A DNA stretch of 23,447 bases, taken from the NCBI GenBank assembly GCA_030454085.1, contig JAKDJD010000035.1:1-23447 (forward strand), written 5' to 3'. Made by a program: the position numbers and the translations under genes. Positions 1 through 7,934 of the stretch are shown here, piece by piece; positions within the stretch are counted from its first letter, which is position 1, and every line of letters starts with the position of its first letter. Under the pieces are notes generated by a model that made no database searches, was not told where the DNA came from, and saw only the letters and a list, made by a program, of their open reading frames with translations. Origin of the DNA: Kocuria sp. Its GTDB lineage: Bacteria > Actinomycetota > Actinomycetes > Actinomycetales > Micrococcaceae.

Positions 1-122
1 CTGCGGGGGGGGGGGTTGTCGCCCCCCACACCCCCCCCGGCCCAACCCCACAAAAAAAATAACCGTGGGCCGGGGGGTAATTTTTGCGGCGCGGGCCCTC
101 AGTGTGGTTCTGGCTTGATGCG
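1..122. other. G/C-homopolymer window edge, no gene
   Basis: The first 50 bases are almost only G runs followed by C runs, then A-rich (a run of eight A at about 52-59) and again G-rich sequence. No coding pattern or ribosome binding site is visible. The stretch lies just beyond the stop of the minus-strand secreted protein, so it could include that gene's transcription end, but I see no clean hairpin with a T tract. Long homopolymers at a window edge can also be assembly or sequencing artefacts. Confidence 0.4.
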
Positions 123-557
123 TCAGCCGACCCAGCTGACGTTGACGAAGGGTTCGAACGGGGCGCTCTGGACCAGCGTGGAATCCTTGAGATCCAGACG
201 ACCGTTCTCGGAGGCGACCGTGAAGTGCTCGGTCTGACCGCCGACCGTGATGTCGACGCTGTAGGTCGCATCCGGTGCCGGTGCTTCACCGATGCCGTTC
301 GGGCTGGGAACCTTCAGGTAGTAGACCGTGGGGTCGGTGACCGACTTGACCAGGACGGCCTGGTTGATGACCTCGGGACCGCTCTGCTGCGCGTCCTCCG
401 CCTGGTGGGTGCCCTGATCCTGCGACGAGCCGGCATCGGGTGCAGCAGGAGTCTCTGCGTTTGCCGGACCCATCGCCAGCATTCCCCCGCAGAGGGCCAA
501 TGCGGCACCAGCGGCTGTCATGGAAACCTTGCGGCTGATTGCCTGAGTGCGGGTCAT
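123..557 (-). CDS. Small secreted protein of unknown function
   Basis: This encodes 144 residues with a clear Sec-type signal peptide: a basic start (Arg3, Arg9, Lys10), a hydrophobic core at about 12-30 rich in Ala, Leu and Gly, and a likely cleavage site after Ala-Asn-Ala near residue 34. Residues 35-60 are rich in Ala, Gln, Glu and Asp and are probably a disordered linker. The rest (about 62-144) reads like a small beta-rich domain with alternating Val/Thr. There are no cysteines in the mature part, no lipobox and no LPXTG signal, so free secretion is the simplest reading. The ATG at 557 has a strong ribosome binding site (AAGGAGAG, about 7 nt away). I do not recognise the family. It is transcribed away from the PhoD gene. 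Confidence 0.75.
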   Translation of the reverse strand: MTRTQAISRKVSMTAAGAALALCGGMLAMGPANAETPAAPDAGSSQDQGTHQAEDAQQSGPEVINQAVLVKSVTDPTVYYLKVPSPNGIGEAPAPDATYSVDITVGGQTEHFTVASENGRLDLKDSTLVQSAPFEPFVNVSWVG

Positions 558-947
558 TTTTCATCTCTCCTTTGTCGATGGATCCCGGAAGCCTTGCGGC
601 TCAGCAGGACGTCTTCACGCTATCGCACGATTTTCGGAGGTAGACGAGACCGTGATGGTGGTGTCCGGCCGGTCACGGATTGATAACCCGCGAATGGCCG
701 GGACGAAAAGGGAGAACGACGACGCCGACGGGCCGTGCCGTCAGCCGGCCGTAACTCGATCGTTACCGAACCTGGAGGGAATTCACAGCCTCAGCATGGT
801 CCTGAGCACGCTGGCCCGTCCTCGCGCCCATACAGCAACTCTCCACGGCCAGGTGAAAGCGGCATGAATGCATACGTTCCCAATGTTTGCCTGTCCGAAA
901 ACCTCGACGGATAGCTTGATCGGGTCAATCCCCCAGTACACACGACA
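558..947. other. Intergenic region between divergent genes
   Basis: These 390 bases separate the secreted protein (-) from the PhoD phosphatase (+) and should hold both promoters. I see no credible gene. Visible structure: GTAAC at 751-755 and GTTAC at 762-766 form an inverted repeat and can equally be read as two 11-nt units starting GTnAC. A small hairpin (CTCAG 790-794 / CTGAG 802-806) follows, and TTGA/TCAA arms lie near 914-926. No confident -10/-35 pair could be assigned. Confidence 0.5.
751..772 (+). promoter_or_regulatory. Possible PHO-box-like direct repeat upstream of phoD
   Basis: Two adjacent 11-nt units, GTAACTCGATC and GTTACCGAACC, start at 751 and 762. PhoP boxes of actinobacteria are built of 11-nt direct repeats beginning GTTCA/GTTAA-like, so this is compatible with phosphate control of the downstream phosphatase. 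Only two units are present, the match is loose, and the site is about 180 nt from the gene start. The same bases also form an inverted repeat (GTAAC/GTTAC), so another regulator is possible. Confidence 0.25.
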
Positions 948-2528
948 GTGAGGTATGACCCCGTGCATCACGCATCGCCATCGTCGCACCAAGGCCTGAG
1001 CCGTCGAAAGCTTCTCCAACTCAGCGGAGTCTCCGCAACCGCCCTGGCCTTGGGCATGAACCTTCCCCGGGCCGAGGCCTCCGTTGCGGCCCCGGACCCG
1101 CAGCTCACCGCACCGTTCGGTTTGGGGGTGGCCAGCGGCGCCCCGAGGCCGGACGGCGTCGTCCTCTGGACACGGCTCGCCCCACAGCCCCTGGCCGAGG
1201 ACGGAAGCGGCGGAATGCCGCAGAGTCCCGTGGCCGTGACGTGGGAGGTGGCGCGGGACCAGAATTTCGTCGGCATCGAAAAGAAGGGTGAAGCCCTTGC
1301 CCAGCCCGACCTGGCCCATTCCGTCCATCCGCGGGTCGACGGGTTGCGATCCGGGACCGAGTACTTTTACCGATTCCGCGTGGGCGACCAGATCAGCCGG
1401 GTCGGCAGGTTCCGAACCCTGCCCGCCGCCGGGACCTCGGTCTCGAAGTTCTCCTTCGGATTCGTGTCCTGCCAGGCCTGGTACCACGGGCATTACACGG
1501 CCCACAAACACCTCGCCCAGGAACCCGATCTCGATCTCGTCCTGTTCCTCGGCGACTACATCTACGAATACGGGATCACGCCGGAGAACATGTGGCGGCA
1601 GGGGGCCGAGGTCGGGGCCGCGCACTCCGTGGAGGCCGTGACCCTGGAGCAGTACCGGCTCCGGTACTCCCTGTTCAAGACCGATCAGCACCTCCAGGAC
1701 GTCCACGCCCGTGCGGCCGCCGCGGTGATCTGGGACGACCACGAGGTGCAGAACAACTACACCGGCAAGACCCCGGCCGTGTCCACCCCGGACCCGAACT
1801 TCCGAACCCGCATCGCCGCGGCCTACCGGGCTTTCTACGAGAACATGCCGCTCGACGTCGAGGCCCTCCCGCAGGGCGACACGAGCGACATCACCACGTC
1901 GATCGACGTCGGGAACCTGATTCGATTCGCACTGCTCGACAGCCGGCAGTTCCGTGACCCGGCACCCGTGGACGAGGTGGACCGGACGAGTCCTCAGCGC
2001 ACGATCCTGGGCGCCGACCAGGAAGCGTGGGTCGCGAACCAGTTGCGGACCAGCTCCGCGACCTGGAATATCCTGGCCAACGGGGTGGTCCTTTCCCCGA
2101 TCTCGCCCGACAAGGTCGACATGTGGGACGGTTACCCCGCAGCGCAAACCCGGATGCTCGAGGCGATGAGCAGGGCTTCCAACCCGGTCATGCTGGCAGG
2201 GGACATCCACAAGCACGTGGCCGCGGAGCTCAAGGCCGACTATGCGGACCCGAACAGCCGGACGACCGGCGTCGAACTCGTGTGCAGCTCGATCGCCTCG
2301 GACGGAGACGGCGCCGTGACCGACAAGCACACCGCGGACTGGACCCGGCATCCCTACGTCAAGCACTACGACGGCCGTCGTGGCTACGTCCACGTGACCG
2401 TGACCCCCAAGGACATGGTCTCGACCTTCTACTCGGTCGACTGGGTCCAGAGCGACGACCTGGCGCCCAAACAGGTTTCCGCACGCTTCTTCACCAGGGC
2501 GGGCCAGATGGGGCTGAGCCCCATGTGA
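948..2528 (+). CDS. phoD: PhoD-family alkaline phosphatase/phosphodiesterase, Tat-exported
   Basis: This is a 526-residue metallophosphoesterase of the PhoD family, which hydrolyses phosphate esters outside the membrane. Residues 17-46 form a twin-arginine signal (Ser18-Arg19-Arg20-Lys-Leu-Leu, a hydrophobic stretch, then Ala-Glu-Ala). An N-terminal Fn3-like PhoD_N domain follows (about 54-160), then the catalytic domain (about 165-500). The catalytic domain carries Leu-Gly-Asp203, Trp-Asp263-Asp264-His265-Glu-Val-Gln-Asn and Gly-Asp419-Ile-His421-Lys-His423, the usual Fe/Ca-binding motifs. The length is normal for the family. The GTG at 948 has a poor ribosome binding site. A second in-frame GTG at 963 is preceded by GAGG with 9 nt spacing and keeps the whole Tat signal, so it may be the true start. 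The gene converges on desCD. Confidence 0.93.
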   Translation: MRYDPVHHASPSSHQGLSRRKLLQLSGVSATALALGMNLPRAEASVAAPDPQLTAPFGLGVASGAPRPDGVVLWTRLAPQPLAEDGSGGMPQSPVAVTWEVARDQNFVGIEKKGEALAQPDLAHSVHPRVDGLRSGTEYFYRFRVGDQISRVGRFRTLPAAGTSVSKFSFGFVSCQAWYHGHYTAHKHLAQEPDLDLVLFLGDYIYEYGITPENMWRQGAEVGAAHSVEAVTLEQYRLRYSLFKTDQHLQDVHARAAAAVIWDDHEVQNNYTGKTPAVSTPDPNFRTRIAAAYRAFYENMPLDVEALPQGDTSDITTSIDVGNLIRFALLDSRQFRDPAPVDEVDRTSPQRTILGADQEAWVANQLRTSSATWNILANGVVLSPISPDKVDMWDGYPAAQTRMLEAMSRASNPVMLAGDIHKHVAAELKADYADPNSRTTGVELVCSSIASDGDGAVTDKHTADWTRHPYVKHYDGRRGYVHVTVTPKDMVSTFYSVDWVQSDDLAPKQVSARFFTRAGQMGLSPM

Positions 2529-2540
2529 CCCGCCCCAGGG

Positions 2541-4886
2541 CTAACCGATCGGATTCCTCAGGCTCCCTGTGTAAATCAGGGAGCCTGAGGCGTCCTGAAG
2601 GTCGACCATCTCCAGGGTGTTCCGCAACTGGAGCCGGTTGAGGCACGAGTGGCGGAACTCCGGTACCTCGAGATCCAGGTGACGGCGGCGAGGGAGCCCG
2701 CGGGCCCGGTACGCATCCACGTTCTCCCTCACCAGGGTCCAGAACTCGGCATGATCGAGGACACCGGCCCGGTGAAGGATTCCGGACAGGTGGCGCAGGA
2801 CGCCCACGAAGACGTCGGTGAAGATCAGCTGAGCGGCCTCGTCGTCGTCGATCACGTGGCGCATCCGTGAGATCTCCTCCGGGAGATCACGATCGCCGAT
2901 GATCGCCGCTTCCTCTCCGATGTCCTTCATGAAGGCGCCGACGACGCGCCCCTCCTTCACCCGGAGGATCAGATTCTCCCCGTGGGGCATGAACGCCAGG
3001 TCGTGCCCTTCCACGGAGTGCAGGACAGGTGTCAGGTAGGCGGCGAGGTATTCGCGGATCCACGTCCGGGCGTCGGTCCCGGAGGCGCGGATCAGTTCGG
3101 TGACCACCGACCTGCCGCGGGCATCCCGGTGAAGCAGGGATGCCATCGAAAGAATGCGCTCGTCCTCGTCCAGGAACGGCAGGGGGCTCTCGCGCCACAG
3201 GGCCGCGAGCATCTTCTGCTGGTCGGACTTGGTCTCGGTCGCGTGGTACGCATCGCCCGTGTAGCCGATCGAGGCGTGTTCGCGCAGCACGTCGAAGTTG
3301 AGTTCGCGGAAGAGTTCGTCCCCGCGAACGAGCTCGGCCACCCAGTCGTTGATCGCCGGAGTGGCACGCATGTAGGCGGGTGACAGGCCGCGAAGGAACC
3401 CCATGTTCTGGATCGAGAGGGCGGTCTTGATGTACGACTTCGCGGGGTGGTCCCGGTTGAAGGCCGTGCGGATCGACTGCTGAGGCTGGTATTCGTCCGA
3501 TGCCTCGCCGAGGACCACCAGGCGCCGCGAGGCGATGTCCGGGGCGAAGCTGACCGCGAGTCGGTGCTGGAACTGCCACGGGTGGACGGGGATCCACACG
3601 TAGTCCTCGGGGTTCAGGCCCAACTCGGTCAGGCGGTCAGCGAACTCGCTCCGGGTCTCGGTGGAGAGCTCGTCGGCCCAGTGCTTCTCCTCCGTGCTCG
3701 CCCGCGATACCTCCAGGGTCGTGTGCTCACGGTGTGCGGCCACCCAGACATATCGGAAACGTGAACCGGCTTCCGGGGCGTAGCGGCGGAACTCGTCCAG
3801 GCCGAACCCGATGCGGCCATTGGTCGCGACGAAGCACGGGTGCCCCTCGGTCATCGCCGCCTCCGTCTGCTGGAAGTCCGCCGTGACGTCGACATCCTTC
3901 CGGCCCAGGGCCAGCTGGTGCGCATTCGGGCCACCGCGGAAGTTCTTGAACGCCCCACTGGCCAGGGTCGAGGCGAGTTCCTCGAGATAGGTTCCCAGGA
4001 GTTTCTCCGGGATGCCGAGCGTCTCGTGCAATTGCGCCACGAACTCCTGCGCGTCGAGCGGCAGGCCCTCCGGACTGGCCTGCGCGTGACGGGTGACGGA
4101 CCCTTCGTCGATGACCCAATGGTTGAGGGGGAGGACCTCGGCGCAGAACCGGTAGACCGAGCCGTCGGGGAGGGCGAGCTCCCACAGGTCATTCTCGATC
4201 CGGGTCGGTTGGATCAGGTGCTCGTGGCTGAACTCGGCCAAGGCCTTCGAGACCACGTGGCGCTGTGCCGTATCCATGTATTCGGGATGCAGGTGGGGCG
4301 TGGGGTCCGAGGCGAGGGGCCGGCCGGCGTCGTCCGCCTCGACGATACTGAGCGCGGCGACCTTCCCCGGCAGATCGACAGTACGGAGTACCCGGAAGCC
4401 GACCTCGCGGTTCTTCGCCGCGATCGCGTGATTGCGCACGTCCGGTTCGACGACGATGCGCCGTGCGCCCAGCTCGCGAATGCAGTGGTCGACGACGGCG
4501 CGCATCACGCGACCGGTTAGGCCGCTTCGGCGACGGGACTGGTCCTCCGGCGGGGGAGCAACGAGCAGGTGCATGCCTACGTCACCGGGTCGGGCGTCGA
4601 AAACCTCGTTCAGGAGCACGCGGGCCGGATCGTAGGTTTCGGCGTACCCGAGCGGCTCGTCGGCATCGTGGATCAGCCACGCGTTCTGGGCGTCGTCCGC
4701 GACGATGTCGACGAGGTAGGCCCGCGTCTTCTCCGGAGTGGTCTCCTGCATATCCCAGAAGTGCGACGCCGGGTGCGTCAGCCAGTCGGTGATGATCCGC
4801 GAATCTGCGTCGGGGTCGACGGGGCGGAAGGTCAGCGAGCCCGTGGTCTGCTCGCGGTGCTGGGGTGTGTCGACGGTTGTGGTCAT
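2541..4886 (-). CDS. desCD: Fused N-acyltransferase / NIS siderophore synthetase (DesC-DesD type)
   Basis: The protein has 781 residues and two domains. Residues 1 to about 190 are a GNAT acyltransferase of the IucB/DesC type, with the Glu-Pro-Asp-Val-Arg-Asn motif at 147-152 followed by a Glu-Val-Gly-Phe. Residues from about 200 to 770 are an IucA/IucC synthetase, with Gly-His-Pro (348), Tyr-Ala-Pro-Glu (369-372), His-Pro-Trp-Gln (435-438) and Ser-Ile-Arg-Thr (471-474). By family knowledge, DesC acylates N-hydroxycadaverine from acyl-CoA and DesD joins the products with ATP into desferrioxamines; in Streptomyces they are separate proteins. I chose the ATG at 4886, preceded by AAGGAGGA. It overlaps the desB stop as ATGA, so translation is coupled. 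An upstream in-frame extension to 4997 lies inside desB and lacks support. Confidence 0.93.
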   Translation of the reverse strand: MTTTVDTPQHREQTTGSLTFRPVDPDADSRIITDWLTHPASHFWDMQETTPEKTRAYLVDIVADDAQNAWLIHDADEPLGYAETYDPARVLLNEVFDARPGDVGMHLLVAPPPEDQSRRRSGLTGRVMRAVVDHCIRELGARRIVVEPDVRNHAIAAKNREVGFRVLRTVDLPGKVAALSIVEADDAGRPLASDPTPHLHPEYMDTAQRHVVSKALAEFSHEHLIQPTRIENDLWELALPDGSVYRFCAEVLPLNHWVIDEGSVTRHAQASPEGLPLDAQEFVAQLHETLGIPEKLLGTYLEELASTLASGAFKNFRGGPNAHQLALGRKDVDVTADFQQTEAAMTEGHPCFVATNGRIGFGLDEFRRYAPEAGSRFRYVWVAAHREHTTLEVSRASTEEKHWADELSTETRSEFADRLTELGLNPEDYVWIPVHPWQFQHRLAVSFAPDIASRRLVVLGEASDEYQPQQSIRTAFNRDHPAKSYIKTALSIQNMGFLRGLSPAYMRATPAINDWVAELVRGDELFRELNFDVLREHASIGYTGDAYHATETKSDQQKMLAALWRESPLPFLDEDERILSMASLLHRDARGRSVVTELIRASGTDARTWIREYLAAYLTPVLHSVEGHDLAFMPHGENLILRVKEGRVVGAFMKDIGEEAAIIGDRDLPEEISRMRHVIDDDEAAQLIFTDVFVGVLRHLSGILHRAGVLDHAEFWTLVRENVDAYRARGLPRRRHLDLEVPEFRHSCLNRLQLRNTLEMVDLQDASGSLIYTGSLRNPIG
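2556..2590. terminator. Perfect 14-bp inverted repeat between phoD and desCD ends
   Basis: CCTCAGGCTCCCTG (2556-2569) and CAGGGAGCCTGAGG (2577-2590) are exact reverse complements around a 7-nt loop. The hairpin lies 27 nt after the phoD stop and is wholly inside the last codons of the oppositely oriented desCD gene (stop at 2541-2543). It has no T tract on either side. A bidirectional terminator or transcript-end stabiliser for two convergent genes is the likely role. Confidence 0.7.
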
Positions 4887-6202
4887 TTGATGTCCTCCTT
4901 GGCCTGGGACGTGCCGAAGTCCTGGAACGCGATGCTGCGCTCGACGGGATAGACCTCCCGGCCGGTGATCTGTCGAAGAATGGTGGCATTGCGCCATGCG
5001 CCCATGCCGAGGTCGGGTGCCGTGAGGCCGTGCGTGTGCTCCTCCGCGTTCTGCACGAAGATGCGGCCACCCAGGGTGTCGACGTGGAATTCCAGGTCGA
5101 CGTCGAACCGTCCGGCCTTGTCCCGTGCGATGAGGTCCTCGACGGGTTTGAGGAATTCCGGGTCGCGCGGGGCGTAGCCCGTGGCCAGCACGAGCTGCTG
5201 GGCCGTGCGCTCCGAGGTTTCGCCCGTCTCCTCGTGGCGCAGGGTCAGGCGGACCTCGCCGTTGCCGGCGTCGTATTCCGAGCCGACGACGGCCGTATTG
5301 GTCAGCAGGGTCGTCGGCACGGTGCGGTCGACCGATTCCCTGTACAGGGCTTCATAGATCTCGTCGATGGTGTTCATGCTGATGCCCTTGTAGAGGCCGC
5401 GTTGTTCGCGTCCCAACCGGTCGCGCGTCTCTTCCGGAAGGCTGTGGAAGTGACGAACGTATTCGGGGGAGGTCAGCTCGAGGGTCAGCTTGGTGTCCTC
5501 CATCGGGAAAAACCGAGGTGAACGAGTGATCCAGTCGAGACGGTACCCGTAGTCCTTCTGCGCGTTCAGGAGGTCGAGGTAGATCTCGGCAGCCGACTGG
5601 CCGCTGCCGACGACGGCGACCGACTCCGCGGCGAGCAGATCCTCTCGTTCGTGCAGGAAGCGCGAGGAGTGTCGAGTGTTCCCGTCCAGGCCGCGGAAGG
5701 GCTCCGGGACGCGTGGACCGGTTCCGATGCCGGTCACCACGTTCCGGGCCAGGTGCTTCTCGACTCCTTGCGGGGACAGCGCCGTGACCCGGAAGACGTC
5801 GTCGTCCTCGAGGTACTCGACCGATTCGACGCGGTGCTGCCAGCGCAGACTGGTCACCTGGTTCGCGGTCCAGCGGCAGTAAGCATCGTATTCGCGGCGG
5901 AGCGGGTGGAAGTCCTCGCGGATGTAGAAGGGATAGAGCCGGCCGGTCTGCTTGAGCCAATTCAGGAACGAGTACCTGGAGGTCGGGTCGGCCATGGAAA
6001 CCATGTCCGCCAGAAAGGGCACCTGGATCGTGGCGTCGTCGAGCATCATGCCGTGGTGCCAGGCGAAGCCGTCGTTTTCGTCGAAGAACAGGGCGTCGAC
6101 GTCGTCGAGCGGCTCGCTCAGGCAGGCCAGCCCCAGGTTGAACGGGCCGATCCCGATCCCGATGAGATCGTGGACGCGTTCTGCGGGGTCACTTCGTGTC
6201 AT
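4883..6202 (-). CDS. desB: Cadaverine/lysine N-hydroxylase (siderophore monooxygenase, DesB-like)
   Basis: This 439-residue flavoprotein belongs to the IucD/SidA/PvdA N-hydroxylase family, which uses FAD, NADPH and O2 to hydroxylate a side-chain amine. Visible motifs are the FAD-binding Gly-Ile-Gly-Ile-Gly-Pro-Phe-Asn at 15-22, the NADPH-binding Val-Val-Gly-Ser-Gly-Gln-Ser-Ala-Ala-Glu at 197-206, and the Ala-Thr-Gly-Tyr motif at 340-343. The length is typical. Because a lysine-type decarboxylase gene lies directly upstream, cadaverine is the expected substrate, as for DesB, rather than lysine or ornithine. The ATG at 6202 has a GAGGAG ribosome binding site. The start overlaps the desA end by 14 bp and the stop overlaps the desCD start as ATGA, which indicates one operon. 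Confidence 0.94.
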   Translation of the reverse strand: MTRSDPAERVHDLIGIGIGPFNLGLACLSEPLDDVDALFFDENDGFAWHHGMMLDDATIQVPFLADMVSMADPTSRYSFLNWLKQTGRLYPFYIREDFHPLRREYDAYCRWTANQVTSLRWQHRVESVEYLEDDDVFRVTALSPQGVEKHLARNVVTGIGTGPRVPEPFRGLDGNTRHSSRFLHEREDLLAAESVAVVGSGQSAAEIYLDLLNAQKDYGYRLDWITRSPRFFPMEDTKLTLELTSPEYVRHFHSLPEETRDRLGREQRGLYKGISMNTIDEIYEALYRESVDRTVPTTLLTNTAVVGSEYDAGNGEVRLTLRHEETGETSERTAQQLVLATGYAPRDPEFLKPVEDLIARDKAGRFDVDLEFHVDTLGGRIFVQNAEEHTHGLTAPDLGMGAWRNATILRQITGREVYPVERSIAFQDFGTSQAKEDIK

Positions 6203-7697
6203 TCAGGCTCTCCTCGTATGTGAGGGTCGGGCGCGCGGTCTGCTCGTGCATCCGTGCGGCAGTGGCGGCGATCTCCTCGATGCGCTCGGCGATGCGATCG
6301 ACCTCGGCACCGGGATTCAGAAGAGTCAGTTTGAGGCAGGGCCGGTTCGCGATGACCGTCTTGGCGACGAGCAGGCTGCCGGACTCCTGAAAGTGGCTTC
6401 GGATGGGGGCAACCAGGGCGTCGGCGTCGACATCGGTCACTCCCTCGGGCTGCCACCGGAAGACCACGGTCGACAGATCCGATCCGGAGACGAGACGCAG
6501 GTCAGGATGCTTCTCGACTACCTCGTGCACCTCGTGGGCGAGATCGACGACGCGGTCGACCGCTTGGCCCAAGGCGTCGGCCCCGGTTCCGCGGAGTGTC
6601 GCGAACAGCTTGAGCGCGTCGAAACGGCGCGTGGTCTGCAGGGACTTGTCGACCTGGTTCGGCTCGTCCGATTCCTCGGGGTTGAGATAGTCGGCGTGCC
6701 ACGTGCCCAGACGGAAGTCCCGCGGATCGCGGAGCAACAACGCGGAGGACGATACGGGCTGGAAGAACCCTTTGTGGAAGTCCACGGTCACGCTCCGTGC
6801 CCGCTCGATCCCGGACAGGAGGTCCCGACGCGTGGGGGAGAGCAGGAGCGCCCCGCCGTAGGCCGCGTCCGCGTGGAACCAGATGTCGTATCGCTCGGCG
6901 ATCTTGGCGATGTCGGGGAGCGGATCGATCATCCTCCGATCCGTGGTCCCGGCCGTCGCGCTGATGGCCATCGGGACCTTGCCGGCGGTCAATGCGTCCT
7001 TGAGGCTCTCCTCGAGAGCCGCGGGATCCAAGCGTCCTTCGACGTCGGAGCGGACGGTGACCACGGCGTCGTCGGCGAGACCAAGGAGCAGCGCCGACTT
7101 GTCCACGCTGAAATGGCTCTCCTCGCTGGTCAGAATGACCAGTCGGGATTGCCGTTCGCTGCGTTGGCGCCCGGAGAAACCATGGAGTGCGGCCTCGCGC
7201 GCCAGGAACAGGGCTTGCATGTTCGACTGCGTCCCGCCCGAGGTGAAGACTCCATCCCCCTGGGGGAAGCCGATTTTCCGGGTGGTCCAGTCGATCAGCT
7301 TCCGTTCGATGAGGGTTGCGATACGGGACTGGTCGTAGGTGTCCACCGACGTGTTGACCGCAGCCAACGCCGTCTCTGCGGCCACGGCGTTCACGTCCAC
7401 CGGGCAATTCAGGTGGGCGAGGTAGTCCGGGTGGTGGAACCAGACCGCTTCCTGGAGGAACAGCCGGTCGATTTCTTCGATGACCCGTTGCCCTCCGAGG
7501 GGCTCGGCGTCCATATCGATGTCCTCGACGCGGCGCCGCAGTTCGTCGATCGGCGTCGAGGTGGCAGGGGACGATGCCGCGCCGAGATGGCCTGCGACGC
7601 GGCCCGCCATGTCCGAGACGAGGTCGACGTATTCACCCGTCGAGTTCGCGTCCAGGAGGTCCAGACGCCCCCTCTTTACTGTATTGACTGCACTCAA
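6189..7697 (-). CDS. desA: PLP-dependent lysine decarboxylase (DesA-like), first gene of siderophore operon
   Basis: This is a group II PLP decarboxylase of about 500 residues. Numbering from the TTG at 7697, the motifs are Thr-Ser-Gly-Gly-Thr-Gln-Ser-Asn (152-159), His195 in Glu-Glu-Ser-His, His-Ala-Asp277-Ala-Ala-Tyr-Gly-Gly (Asp pairs with the PLP ring) and the PLP lysine Lys309 in Asp-Phe-His-Lys. The Phe-His-His-Pro-Xaa-Tyr-Leu-Ala-His-Leu-Asn-Cys-Pro segment (87-99) is characteristic of DesA. Family knowledge: it makes cadaverine from lysine for desferrioxamine synthesis. The start is uncertain. The TTG at 7697 has no ribosome binding site and lies 3 nt from the iron box. A purine-rich AAGAGGGGG stands just before CTG codons at 7664 and 7655, and the first ATG (7610) would cut into the conserved N-terminus. 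Confidence 0.92.
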   Translation of the reverse strand: MSAVNTVKRGRLDLLDANSTGEYVDLVSDMAGRVAGHLGAASSPATSTPIDELRRRVEDIDMDAEPLGGQRVIEEIDRLFLQEAVWFHHPDYLAHLNCPVDVNAVAAETALAAVNTSVDTYDQSRIATLIERKLIDWTTRKIGFPQGDGVFTSGGTQSNMQALFLAREAALHGFSGRQRSERQSRLVILTSEESHFSVDKSALLLGLADDAVVTVRSDVEGRLDPAALEESLKDALTAGKVPMAISATAGTTDRRMIDPLPDIAKIAERYDIWFHADAAYGGALLLSPTRRDLLSGIERARSVTVDFHKGFFQPVSSSALLLRDPRDFRLGTWHADYLNPEESDEPNQVDKSLQTTRRFDALKLFATLRGTGADALGQAVDRVVDLAHEVHEVVEKHPDLRLVSGSDLSTVVFRWQPEGVTDVDADALVAPIRSHFQESGSLLVAKTVIANRPCLKLTLLNPGAEVDRIAERIEEIAATAARMHEQTARPTLTYEESLNDTK

Positions 7698-7699
7698 TT

Positions 7700-7718
7700 T
7701 TAGGTAAGCCTAACCATA
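7700..7718. promoter_or_regulatory. DtxR/IdeR-type iron box upstream of desA
   Basis: TTAGGTAAGCCTAACCATA matches 15 of 19 bases of the classical palindromic iron box TTAGGTTAGGCTAACCTAA. It sits immediately before the siderophore operon in the divergent-free intergenic region. Family knowledge: with Fe(II), DtxR/IdeR binds such boxes and blocks transcription, so the operon should be switched on under iron starvation. A plausible minus-strand -10 (TACAGT) lies just inside the annotated desA start, so the box would overlap the -35 region. Confidence 0.85.
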
Positions 7719-7839
7719 GGGGATGAATCCATTCAGAGAAGCTAGCAGAGGGGCAACATGGCCTTCTACCCGGAAAAACGCCCGAACCCAGGGTATTTGA
7801 CACGTGGAGACCTTGAGGGAAAGAAAAGTTCGCTAATTA

Positions 7840-7854
7840 TTACTTGAGAAGTAA
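7840..7854. promoter_or_regulatory. Perfect palindrome, candidate operator
   Basis: TTACTT-GAG-AAGTAA is an exact inverted repeat of 6 bp with a 3-nt centre, set in a local AT-rich patch unlike the GC-rich surroundings. Size and base composition resemble operators of MarR- or TetR-type regulators, but no regulator gene is nearby. The nearest gene start is desA, about 140 nt away on the minus strand. Confidence 0.35.
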
Positions 7855-7934
7855 AGTTTGTTGCGGGACTATGCGAATTGTCACTGTGTGCGGGGGCGCC
7901 CGGTCGGGTGGCCCGGTTGGGTGGCGGTTTCCCG

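Noticed and set aside
1..122. Rho-independent terminator for the secreted protein
   Set aside because: G and C runs are present but no consistent stem with a T tract on the minus strand could be drawn.
783..2393. Long open frame antisense to the PhoD gene
   Set aside because: It mirrors phoD in a GC-rich genome, has Val/Gly/Arg-biased composition with no domain, and lacks a ribosome site.
2541..4997. Longer start for desCD at 4997
   Set aside because: The extra 37 residues lie inside desB and look non-coding; the ATG at 4886 has AAGGAGGA and an ATGA overlap.
5952..7703. 583-codon plus-strand frame over desA/desB
   Set aside because: It is antisense to two well-supported enzymes and its translation shows no family features.
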